From NCBI GenBank assembly GCA_039105265.1, contig JAPFFF010000001.1, positions 1,116,001 through 1,180,000 on the forward strand: a DNA stretch of 64,000 nt, read 5' to 3'. This document shows, one piece after another, positions 20,491 through 28,920 of this stretch (position 1 is the stretch's first letter; each line of letters starts with the position of its first letter). The notes below the pieces were generated by a model. The model was not told the DNA's origin, did no database searches, and saw nothing but the letters and a program-made list of their open reading frames with translations. This DNA comes from Tritrichomonas musculus. Lineage: Eukaryota > Parabasalia > Tritrichomonadida > Tritrichomonadidae. The position numbers were made by a program, and so were the translations under genes.

Positions 20491-22832
20491 TTACAGGCTA
20501 TCATAAAACAAATATTCTTCAGGAACATCTGAAATTCTATTCAGAAATGTCTTGAATTCGTGATATTTGCGATATTTTATTTCAGAAGAAAAAGAATGAG
20601 CTTGTAAGATATTACATGCTTTAATATAATTATCCATATCAATGAATCCAAAAAATGAAACATTGATAAACTTTGAAAAATATCTAATATATTTATTCCC
20701 AAAGAACTCTAAACAATCAGTCTGAGTATCTATTGCAAAATATTCAGAAATAATATATTCAATATTTTTACTTAATTTTTTTTCAACCATCATATATATG
20801 AGATTTTTCTTTTTAATGAATATTTTGGGATTAATGTTATATCTTAAAATATCAACATAATGAAAAAATTTATCATAACTTTTTCTTAAGTGTTTCAAAG
20901 TATCAAATCCAACATAAGTTCTTTCAACAGGATTTTCGATTGAAAAAACATGTTCTTGAATATCTCTGAAACCTTTAAAACTTTGGAAAATTCTGAAAAG
21001 ATTCTCACGAACTATATTTGGATAAGCTGAATCATCAATTTTCCCATAATGTAAGTTTAATTTATATCGAACAACTTTTTTCATATCTGGATAAACAATT
21101 GAATTGATATGATTTAACGCTTTCATTTTATCGTTTTCATTACTAAAGCAAATAAATGAAAATGTTTGAAATAGTTTTCGTATAAAATAATTTCCATATA
21201 AGTATAGTCTGTTTCGTTCTATGTTGATGGGATTAATTTTAATTTTTTTGAATTGATTCACAATAAAGTCGAAATCATTTTCTTTCTTCAATATCATTTT
21301 TTCATTTAAAATTATATTATTTTCAAGTGGATATTTAATTTTATCAAAAACTAATCCATTTGGTATCAAAAAGTTTTCTAGTGCTTGATTTATTTTTTTA
21401 CTGGCATCATATTCGACATATATATATGTAGCTATTTGTCTACCATCAAAAATATTTCTTGAAATTTTTCGAACATATTTATTAGTTCTTAAAAAATTTA
21501 AAATAATATTTAAAACATCAGTAGAAATCATTTTTTCATCAAAAAACATGTCGAGGTTCCATTGTGGCATTTCAAATGATATATTGTTTTTTTGAAATAT
21601 TTCATTTAATATATTTTGGACTAACATATAATTAAAATTTTGCAAAAAATAAAAAACATACATACTGTTTGGATCATTCTGATGAACAACATTTGATATG
21701 CATTCCTTAACAAAATTTAATTTTTTTAATTCATAAAAAAAATTATCAATGATGCTTTGAGGCACCGTGGAGCATGAAAAATAAATGAAATTGTTATTTT
21801 CAAATATAATTCCTTTATAAGTGTTAACTTTGTAAAAAAATATAAGATAATCTTCAATTTTTTGAATACTTTTTTCAGTATTAATACCAAATACTTTTTT
21901 GAACTCATCAGTCAGAATTTCATCGACAATCTTATAAAATGGTGGCCTAGCAGAAGGATTTTCTGACCAGCATTTTAATAAAAACTTCTTTAAACAATCA
22001 TGTTGTACAATTGACAATTCAGGACGTTCTTTATCTAATATAACTTTTCTGATTTGATTTTTACTTTGGATATGCTTATCATAAAAAGGACTCTTACCTG
22101 TAATCAATTCATATGCAACTAAAGCATAAGAATAAACATCACATTTAAAATTATAAGTTTTTTCATGATTTAATATCTCAGGTGCCATATATAAAGGCGT
22201 ACCCTTATATATATATATATATTATATCTGAACCAGTCAAACAATTCAATTTTCAATTTATAATTGAAAATTAATATTTATTTATTTCAAAATTGAGATG
22301 ATTATTTTCCTTATTCAATACTATTCAGAAAAATCGTGTTGTATGCAAAAATTACTAGCAGTTTATCTTCATCTGAATTTTCAGATTCTCCAAAATCACA
22401 TATTTTTGGGTGCATTTGATCATTTAATAATATATTTGATGGCTTTAGGTCTCTATGAACAATTCCTTCTGAATGAAGATATTTCATTCCAAGTGCAACA
22501 CCTAATAAAATGAGGTATTTGTTAACAGCTTCGGACTTTTTATTTGCTTTTATCAGTTGTTTAAGTGTTCCATTTTGCATATATTCAGTTAAAATGATTA
22601 TAAAATCATTTTGTTGGCAAAATCCTAATGATGATAAAATAGCATAATCATTTACTTTTTTATAAATTTGAATTTCTTTTTGAAAACGATTATCGTTTAA
22701 ACGATATTTTTTTGCAGCATAAAATATATTATAATTGATATTTTTTGCTAACTTGATAGAGCCAGAGGATCCAGCACCAATTCTTTTAATGAATTCGAAT
22801 TCATTTCTGGCAATGCTTGGAATATCTTCCAT
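20491..22832 (-). pseudogene. TKL-type protein kinase split in the activation segment
   Basis: The N-terminal part (22311-22832) has the glycine loop IGAGSSGS, YAAKKYR lysine, HRDLKPSN and DFG (CDFGESENSDED). The C-terminal part (20491-22188) resumes at KGTPLYMAPEIL and continues with DVYSYALVAYELITGKSPF and the rest of the C-lobe. Between them about 120 bp contain stops and an inverted repeat (TTTTCAATT/AATTGAAAA) plus a TA run. No trichomonad intron consensus (GTATGT...ACTAAC) is seen, so I favour a small insertion. The C-terminal 440 residues after the kinase domain are an unrecognised region rich in Asn, Phe and Ile that stays fully open, suggesting recent disruption. The start at 22832 is MEDIPSIARNEFEFI. 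Confidence 0.75.
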
Positions 22833-23111
22833 AAGTAGTTATATATTTGCCACGATTTTTGCACTTCGTTCAAAAACCGCGTCAAATATCTCCCATCCGC
22901 GACCCCAGCCCTGCTATGCCAGGTATGATCCCCCACTCCCATTAATGATCTTCCACTGGGCTGCTCTCAGGATTCCTCTCAACGCTCTGCTAGGAAGGAG
23001 GTCCCGTATCGTTAACATCAAAAAAGCTATAGAAAAAGTTGTTAATTGTGTGGTTTACTTAAAACCTAGTATGAGAGTATTTATTAAACGTCCTCTCAAT
23101 AAACGTCCTTT
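22833..23111. other. Junction region, GC-richer, no gene
   Basis: The segment 22860-23000 is markedly GC-rich (CCGCGACCCCAGCCCTGC, then CACTGGGCTGCTCTCAGG) compared with both sides. It ends with TAAACGTCCT repeated at 23087 and 23100. It separates host kinase DNA from the packed element genes and may hold the left boundary of the Polinton, but I find no diagnostic terminal repeat. Confidence 0.4.
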
Positions 23112-23588
23112 TTATGGTTTCCAATCAGGATCTTTTTTGAGGTCATCTTTTTCCTCTTTTTCCTCTTCTTCTTTATGTTCTTCATTTTCTTCAATTTCAT
23201 CAGAAGTTAAAACCCATTCAATATAGGGTTTTTCCGGCACTTCAGGGAATTTACTTTGTCTGAATCGTTCCATACTGACTTCTCTTTGAATCATAGTCTT
23301 AACGGATTCATATTCAGCACGATCATGGACCAATTTTTCCATATTGAGGACAATTTTGTGAGCATCTTGATCAAAATCAAGTGAAAAATTGAGGTCTTTA
23401 CAGTGTCGTTTGAATGATCTATACATATAGTAGATTGCTATTCCTCGTCTGATTCGATCTTCTTCAACTTGATTAAAGTAATAGCTCGAAACTGTGATAT
23501 TAGGATTTGGCTTTTCTTGCTCTTTTTGCTTTTCTTGCTCTTTTTGCTTTTCTTGCTCTTGTTCGGGTACCTGTGGCTGGGAAGACAT
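23112..23588 (-). CDS. Element protein with QEK repeats and acidic tail
   Basis: 158 residues. The N-terminus is a run of short repeats (EQEKQKEQEKQKEQEK), the middle is helical (RIRRGIAIYYMYRSFKRHCK), and the tail is strongly acidic (EENEEHKEEEEKEEKDD). The start is set at 23588 because CACCTCATTTTTACTTATG, an Inr-containing box, directly precedes it; the longest frame begins 13 codons earlier. It is divergent from the 682-residue gene and shares its promoter spacer. Function unknown; a scaffold or nucleic-acid-associated protein is one possibility. Confidence 0.6.
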   Translation of the reverse strand: MSSQPQVPEQEQEKQKEQEKQKEQEKPNPNITVSSYYFNQVEEDRIRRGIAIYYMYRSFKRHCKDLNFSLDFDQDAHKIVLNMEKLVHDRAEYESVKTMIQREVSMERFRQSKFPEVPEKPYIEWVLTSDEIEENEEHKEEEEKEEKDDLKKDPDWKP

Positions 23589-23720
23589 AAGTAAAAATGA
23601 GGTGATGAGGTGAGCTCGAAAAATCATATTTTTAGCGAGGGACCTAACGGGTTTTCGGGGTGGAGACCGTTTACCGAAAATCTAATTTTTTCTCGTCGCC
23701 TCATCACATCACTTTTTATC
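23589..23720. promoter_or_regulatory. Divergent promoter, CATCACATCA class
   Basis: On the plus strand the word CATCACATCACTTTTTATC runs straight into the ATG at 23721. On the minus strand the related CATCACCTCATTTTTACTT runs into the ATG at 23588. Both contain an Inr-like TCAYTTTT. Between them lies GACCGTTTACCGAAAATCTA (from 23665), nearly repeated at 26264-26294. A two-way promoter is inferred. Confidence 0.65.
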
Positions 23721-25769
23721 ATGTCGAACAGCGACAACAGCAACAGCAACAACAACAGCAACAGCAACAAGCTAATACAAGAATATGAAAAAGAATATGA
23801 TGAAGAAGAAGAAGAAGATTGCGTTGAAGAAATTACTCAAGAGCAATTCATGCAATTATATCCAGGAGAAGAAGAAAAAATAGTTGACTTGTCTCATATA
23901 AAATATCGCCCATACAAACGTTTACCAACAAAACTCTCCTACAAACAAATAGAAGAATTTAATAAAAAAGGGCTAAATACACCAAAAGAGCAACTAAATT
24001 GGTTAAATGCTAAATTGTTATGGAATTCTTTAGATCAAGATCAAAAGTGTCTCCTTGCCGCACATTTATTAGGAGACGAATTATTTGCAAAAGGCGATAA
24101 ACAAGCATTACATTTGTACACAGATGACAATGAACAAAAAGATGGCCCAATGTCAATTCAGTTTTTGTGTTGGTGGGATGATTTGGAAAAAAAATTAGCA
24201 GATCTCAAAAAGCCAAAAATTGCAGAAAAGCACCAAAAGAAATTTGAATACAGACAAAATCATTACTTTGATTTACCAATGGATGTTATCAAGGTAATAG
24301 TGGGTAGATACTTACCAGAATACAATTCAGATTACGCAAACAATTGTGCAATATTAAATGAAATAAATCCAGCAGACCCAAAAAATCTCGAAAAATTAAA
24401 TAAAATCATCGAAGTGGGACCAGAATTAGCAGAGCAAAAACAAAAACAAGAGGAAGAACATGAAGAAAACATCCGTGTTCTTGATCTAATAAAAAACCAA
24501 GAAGACGCGATCATTGAATTAGCAACTGCATATCAAAAAATTTATTCAAAATCATCAACAGACGCATATATGCAAGCACGGGAAAGAATTATTACAGTCT
24601 TGAAAGAATACAATTACCTCGAACAAGTCCCACCTTTGATTGAATTGCTCACAGAAGAAGAAAATGTAAAATATGCTCAAAAAATGGAAGAAGATCGTCA
24701 GGTAGAAGAAAATACAAAAGAGTATCTCATCTCATCAACCGCAGATTTATTACAAAGAATAAATCCAAAATTGTCAAGAGAAGAGGCAATGGCCGATGCA
24801 GATAGCAGATTGTTTAACAAAATGTTTGATGACAAAAAGAAAGCAAGTGAAATCTACTCGAAGGAATTGTTGACCAGTGAAGAATTGAAAAAGTTTGATT
24901 CAGCAACTCAAAAATTACAAAAATTGAAAGAAATCCAAGAAGATTCTGATGATGATGTTGATAAAGATGTTGCCGAAGTTCTTGAAATCATAAACAAAAT
25001 GCCTCAAAAAGATAAAAAGGATCAACCAAAACCTCAAAAAGATAACGAAGACGAAAGCGAAAAAAATCTCATCTTTACCACCAGCAGAAAATTTCAAAAA
25101 CTATATCCCGAAAAGACCAATCAAGAAATAAATGATGAAGTTGAAAAAAGATTGAAAGACAAAATGACAGGAAATCGAAAGGCATCAAGAATTTTCCCCG
25201 ATGAATTACTCAAAGATGATGAAAAAGAAAGATGGTCAACAATTGAAGACAACTATACTCATCAATTCGATGAAAAAATTTCCAAAGAAGTAACCAAAAA
25301 TGTTCTTTTTGATTTACAGATGGAGAACGACTCGCTAGTATTGCCACCACCAGGAATGAGCAAAGAAGACTGGGCAAGAATGAATGCCGATCCTAACAAA
25401 TTAAAAGCAGATATTTATAAAAAATTACAAGACCTCCCACCACCACCACCTCCACCACAACCAGAAAATTGGCGAGAATTACCTCAAACTCACAAATGGG
25501 GAAATATACAAGAATTCACATCCGATCAAAAATCTCAAAAAGAAAATCAGCTAAGAAATGAATTGATCGAATTCTTCAAAAAGCGATACAATGGGGACGA
25601 GAATTTGGCAAATGAAGTCGTTCACGCAAGAATTGCTGAATTTCAAAAGAAAACACCAAACGTATCCTGGTTCAAATTCCACATTGACAATTTCCTCACC
25701 TCAGTTGAACGTCAAGATCTACACACTGAACCAGTTCCACCTAACGTTCAAGAAGTTGACGAAAAATAA
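23721..25769 (+). CDS. Large helical repeat protein, element-encoded
   Basis: 682 residues. The N-terminus is a Ser/Asn run, then an acidic stretch. A degenerate module of about 60-110 residues seems to recur at least three times: INPKLSREEAMADADSRLFN followed by KASEIYSKELL, LYPEKTNQEINDEVEKRLKD followed by KASRIFPDELL, and KKRYNGDENLANEVVHARIA followed by a Trp/Phe segment. A poly-Pro stretch (PPPPPPPQPENW) precedes the last. The start at 23721 is fixed by the adjoining Inr box. The module style recalls the giant proteins at 56-64 kb. A structural or core role is inferred; the family is not recognised. Confidence 0.65.
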   Translation: MSNSDNSNSNNNSNSNKLIQEYEKEYDEEEEEDCVEEITQEQFMQLYPGEEEKIVDLSHIKYRPYKRLPTKLSYKQIEEFNKKGLNTPKEQLNWLNAKLLWNSLDQDQKCLLAAHLLGDELFAKGDKQALHLYTDDNEQKDGPMSIQFLCWWDDLEKKLADLKKPKIAEKHQKKFEYRQNHYFDLPMDVIKVIVGRYLPEYNSDYANNCAILNEINPADPKNLEKLNKIIEVGPELAEQKQKQEEEHEENIRVLDLIKNQEDAIIELATAYQKIYSKSSTDAYMQARERIITVLKEYNYLEQVPPLIELLTEEENVKYAQKMEEDRQVEENTKEYLISSTADLLQRINPKLSREEAMADADSRLFNKMFDDKKKASEIYSKELLTSEELKKFDSATQKLQKLKEIQEDSDDDVDKDVAEVLEIINKMPQKDKKDQPKPQKDNEDESEKNLIFTTSRKFQKLYPEKTNQEINDEVEKRLKDKMTGNRKASRIFPDELLKDDEKERWSTIEDNYTHQFDEKISKEVTKNVLFDLQMENDSLVLPPPGMSKEDWARMNADPNKLKADIYKKLQDLPPPPPPPQPENWRELPQTHKWGNIQEFTSDQKSQKENQLRNELIEFFKKRYNGDENLANEVVHARIAEFQKKTPNVSWFKFHIDNFLTSVERQDLHTEPVPPNVQEVDEK

Positions 25770-25873
25770 AAATTCCGATTATTGAGAGGTCGGTATAAAA
25801 ATTACTCTCAACAAGATTTAGGTTTCTAATAAACCTTTAATTTAAAAAATTAACTTTTTATTTATTTATTTAT

Positions 25874-26236
25874 TTATTTATCTATCTTAATTGGTGTAGG
25901 AACATATTTCCCTTTATCATAACCAATCATCATTCCAGGTGCCAGAAATGATTGAATGAACTCAATATGTGTATCAAACCATTTAATTAATATATTTTTT
26001 TTCCGTTGTTCTTCACGTGATAGAGCAGGGATTTTGATTTTTAAATTATGTTCCATCATTTGTCTCATTACATTGGCAACGGAAATCAATTTTTCGATTG
26101 GAACATTTTCACCATATCTTTTTGTGAGGACTTTCCAAGCTTGTGTTTTCTTAGGTTTTTTCATATCTTTTGCAGACATAGCTGGTATATCATCTTTAAT
26201 TTCAAATTGTTCAGGTGCACTTGGTTTGTCAGACAT
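25874..26236 (-). CDS. Small basic element protein, unknown
   Basis: 120 residues with a disordered start (MSDKPSAPEQFEIKDD) and a helical basic body (KKTQAWKVLTKRYGENVPIE, then SREEQRKKNILIKWFDTHIE). The ATG is preceded on its strand by TTCATTTTTATAA, a good Inr. It is divergent from the gene at 26324 across an 87-bp spacer. Function unknown. Confidence 0.55.
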   Translation of the reverse strand: MSDKPSAPEQFEIKDDIPAMSAKDMKKPKKTQAWKVLTKRYGENVPIEKLISVANVMRQMMEHNLKIKIPALSREEQRKKNILIKWFDTHIEFIQSFLAPGMMIGYDKGKYVPTPIKIDK

Positions 26237-26323
26237 TTATAAAAATGAACTTTTTCACTAGGCGACCGTTAACCAAAAATCTAATTTTTTCTCGTGAGGT
26301 CATCACATCATTTTTATACAAGC
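26237..26323. promoter_or_regulatory. Divergent promoter, CATCACATCA class
   Basis: GACCGTTAACCAAAAATCTA (from 26264) followed by TTTTTTCTCG, then CATCACATCATTTTTAT just before the ATG at 26324, repeats the layout at 23665-23720 almost word for word. The other side carries TTCATTTTTATAA before the minus-strand ATG at 26236. Confidence 0.65.
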
Positions 26324-26602
26324 ATGGAAGCCCGTACGATCCAACACTTACTCGAAGTTGTCGAAGCTCTTGATAGTGTTCATGAATGGAGAACTATTTC
26401 TGATGATCTTGATCAAAGAGAAAAAATGGCATATATGCTCCAAGAAGCTGCAGCCAATATGAATCACATCGATGATGTTCGTGTGATAATGAATGATGGA
26501 GATACCACAAATGAAGAAAAAGCTGACGAACTTGAATGCTTCTTCATTGATGAATTAAAGTCAGGTTTGAAAAATCTCAAACGCTGGAACGAAAGGAAAT
26601 AA
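26324..26602 (+). CDS. Small acidic helical element protein
   Basis: 92 residues, MEARTIQHLLEVVEALDSVH onward, with the acidic stretch DDVRVIMNDGDTTNEEKADE and a basic end (LKNLKRWNERK). The start is decided by the promoter box ending 7 bp upstream; the longest frame starts ten codons earlier inside the box. No recognised domain. Confidence 0.55.
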   Translation: MEARTIQHLLEVVEALDSVHEWRTISDDLDQREKMAYMLQEAAANMNHIDDVRVIMNDGDTTNEEKADELECFFIDELKSGLKNLKRWNERK

Positions 26603-26987
26603 TTAAATAAATAAACAATTCAATTTACTGCATTTTTTGACACTCTTTTATTTTTTGCATTTTTTGACAATTCATTTTTAAGATTTCTAATTGTGATATT
26701 TGAATTCTACGACCTTGAAAACCTTAAAAATATCAAAATCTTCGAAAAAGGTCCATTATTTTCCAAGATATATGTATTTCAAATTTTAAAAAATTCAATA
26801 CATGAAAAATTGAATATGGGGGTAAACAATTTGTCTCAAAAATATCTTGAAAATTATTGAACCTTTTATGAATATTTTAATAAATATAATCTTTATTATT
26901 AAAAATATAATTAATTTTAAAATATAAAGGGAAAATATAAAATGCATTTTTTGACACCCTTTTATTTTTATTGCATTTTCTGACAAT
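26603..26987. repeat. Direct repeats of about 50 bp, no gene
   Basis: Near 26629 the sequence TGCATTTTTTGACACTCTTT continues to TGCATTTTTTGACAATTCA. Near 26941 TGCATTTTTTGACACCCTTT continues to TGCATTTTCTGACAATTCA. Each unit itself repeats the word GCATTTTTTGACA. The second copy abuts the integrase stop codon. They may mark a joint between two element parts, or be regulatory or terminal-repeat remnants. Confidence 0.55.
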
Positions 26988-28376
26988 TCAAATAGGATCT
27001 AATCTATAACGAGGTAATATTTGAGTATTTCCTTTAAGATCTTGTATTAAATATTTACCATTTTGAAAACCTTTTACAAAAAATCTACCGGGTTGAGTTA
27101 TTGATCGTCTTTTTTTAAGAGTGTCTTTATTATTATATACAATTACTTCTTGGTTTTCTTTTAAATTATAACCTTTTTGAGCAGAAACATTATAATTAGC
27201 TTGAGAAATACGTCTACAAATAAAAGTATATAAATCAGAATTATTTTGCATTTGACTAGGGGAAACATTCATACCTGCATATTTTGACAAAGTTAAGTGT
27301 GGGGCATTATTATATTGAACAACTAATTCTTTTAATATTTCAGGGGAGATTTCTCGTTGAACTTCATAAGCCATATCTCTCAAAGTTCTAATAATTCTAT
27401 CAACTATACCTAATGAAGAATGTAATGGGCTAGTTGTTTGTTTTTCACCTGGTTTTCGTAAAAATGATGGATAATGATAATCATCCATTCTATCAACAGG
27501 TTCCCATTTAATTCCATTTGAGTTTAAAAAATTTATTGTTTCTTCAGAACAAAAACCTTTTTCACCATCTCCGGTCAATATTTTAGGTTTCATTCCTTGT
27601 TGAAATAAAGTATTTAAAGCTTTTGTTATTGAAATAGATGTTTTTTGTCCAGCAGTCATAATTTTATTTATATCACCAAAACATTCTCTACCTAAAGGAA
27701 TTGCATATAAATATCGACTATTAGCTTCTATACAAATTAAGTACCCAACATTTTTTTCAAACATAATATCAATTAAATAAGTACCAGGTTCACATAATTT
27801 ATGTAAATAATATTTTTTATTCTTATTAGTTGGAAATTGTTTCTTTTGAACATAATCATCTTCAGAAACATAATTTGGCTCAATAACTTTTTCAAATTGT
27901 TTTAATAATACATGTCTTTTATTTTTATTTCTAAATGCAATATCAGGAACATTTGTTTTACCTTTGAATTCAACTATCATTCCTGGTTGTTCCATAATTT
28001 TTGTAATATATATTTCATACCATTCTTCCATAGTATATTTATCTTTACCTTTTTTCCATCCAGAGGTCAATTTTTCAAATTCAGGAAAAGTACGAATATT
28101 TTCATTATGCAAATTATTAATTACATGGTTCTCAATTTTTTCTTCAAAACTTAATTCATCATCAGGAATTTTTTCATCTGTGATTACAGGTAATGATTCA
28201 GATAATACTTTTCGAAATTCTGAATAAGCGTTATAAATTTGTTCAAATTCATCATCAGTTACAAAATCTTTTTGATAACCTTTATAATTTCTAGCTTCAT
28301 TTGGCATTATTAATTTCTTTTGATAAGCTTTCTTTTCTAAATAATTCATTAATTTTTCACCTTCTGACGATAACAT
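26988..28376 (-). CDS. Polinton retroviral-type (rve) integrase
   Basis: 462 residues. The RNase H-like core of the rve integrase family is visible: TYLIDIMFEKN around D203, KPKILTGDGEKGF around D270, and the GIVDRIIRTLRD helix near 318-330, followed by VVQYNNAPHLTL and the small beta-barrel-like C-terminal region (RRSITQPGRFFVKGFQNGKY). The N-terminal 190 residues contain charged helices. In Polintons this enzyme inserts the element into host DNA, usually with a 6-bp target duplication. It is divergent from the gene at 28429 across a 52-bp promoter spacer. Family recognition is firm. Confidence 0.92.
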   Translation of the reverse strand: MLSSEGEKLMNYLEKKAYQKKLIMPNEARNYKGYQKDFVTDDEFEQIYNAYSEFRKVLSESLPVITDEKIPDDELSFEEKIENHVINNLHNENIRTFPEFEKLTSGWKKGKDKYTMEEWYEIYITKIMEQPGMIVEFKGKTNVPDIAFRNKNKRHVLLKQFEKVIEPNYVSEDDYVQKKQFPTNKNKKYYLHKLCEPGTYLIDIMFEKNVGYLICIEANSRYLYAIPLGRECFGDINKIMTAGQKTSISITKALNTLFQQGMKPKILTGDGEKGFCSEETINFLNSNGIKWEPVDRMDDYHYPSFLRKPGEKQTTSPLHSSLGIVDRIIRTLRDMAYEVQREISPEILKELVVQYNNAPHLTLSKYAGMNVSPSQMQNNSDLYTFICRRISQANYNVSAQKGYNLKENQEVIVYNNKDTLKKRRSITQPGRFFVKGFQNGKYLIQDLKGNTQILPRYRLDPI

Positions 28377-28428
28377 TTAAATTTCAATAAAGAGCGGTTT
28401 TGACACTTCACTTTTATTTTTTGTTTTC
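28377..28428. promoter_or_regulatory. CGGTTTTGAC-class divergent promoter
   Basis: GCGGTTTTGACACTTCACTT from 28394 is followed by TTA and then ATG at 28429. The box CGGTTTTGAC precedes an Inr-like TCACTTTTA. The spacer also separates the integrase start at 28376. The same box recurs at 28686, 30641, 33396, 34785, 35090 and 38954. Confidence 0.7.
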
Positions 28429-28677
28429 ATGTCTAAATTGGAAGATAAACAAGAAAAAATAGAAGAGGAACAAATCGAAAATCTAATGAAAGTAATGGAC
28501 GAAAAAGAAAGACAAAGACGTCAACTCTTGATGAAAGCACCAGAGATTGAAAATGAGTACGGAAAGATGTGTCATAACATCTCAGCCTTGAATCCTGAAG
28601 ATAAACAAGAATGGTATCGATTACAAAGTGAACTTCAAGAAATCCGTCAACAACTCTTTAAAATTTCAAAGTCTTAA
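28429..28677 (+). CDS. Small coiled-coil element protein
   Basis: 82 residues, Lys/Glu/Gln-rich, MSKLEDKQEKIEEEQIENLM onward, predicted to be helical throughout with heptad-like spacing. The next gene starts with the same MSKLE and the same promoter, so the 5' part was duplicated. Function unknown. Confidence 0.55.
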   Translation: MSKLEDKQEKIEEEQIENLMKVMDEKERQRRQLLMKAPEIENEYGKMCHNISALNPEDKQEWYRLQSELQEIRQQLFKISKS

Positions 28678-28685
28678 ATAAAAAA

Positions 28686-28719
28686 GCAGTTTTGACACTT
28701 CACTTTTATTTTTGTTTTC
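28686..28719 (+). promoter_or_regulatory. CGGTTTTGAC-class promoter, duplicated copy
   Basis: GCAGTTTTGACACTTCACTT followed by TTATTTTTGTTTTC leads to the ATG at 28720. It is nearly identical to 28394-28428, including the first codons of the gene (ATGTCTAAATTGGAA). Confidence 0.65.
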
Positions 28720-28917
28720 ATGTCTAAATTGGAAAAAGCTTACGAGAAATGGGATATCTTAGATGAACAAATAAATGACATCGAAAAAAAGGCAGGGATT
28801 ATTGGTAATCAAAGGGTTTATGATGATAAAGATTTTAGAAAATTAATGGATTTACGAAGAGAAAGAGACAAAGTAGAAAAAGAAATTGAACTTTTAAGAA
28901 AAGAATTAATTAAATAA
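28720..28917 (+). CDS. Small coiled-coil element protein
   Basis: 65 residues, MSKLEKAYEKWDILDEQIND, then a basic helical end (KVEKEIELLRKELIK). It ends 3 bp before the stop of the convergent helicase gene. It shares promoter and start with the preceding gene but diverges afterwards. Function unknown. Confidence 0.5.
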   Translation: MSKLEKAYEKWDILDEQINDIEKKAGIIGNQRVYDDKDFRKLMDLRRERDKVEKEIELLRKELIK

Positions 28918-28920
28918 AAG

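Noticed and set aside
22735-23226. 163-codon plus-strand frame
   Set aside because: It runs across the kinase start, the GC-rich junction and the antisense of the acidic-tail gene, so it is a composite shadow.
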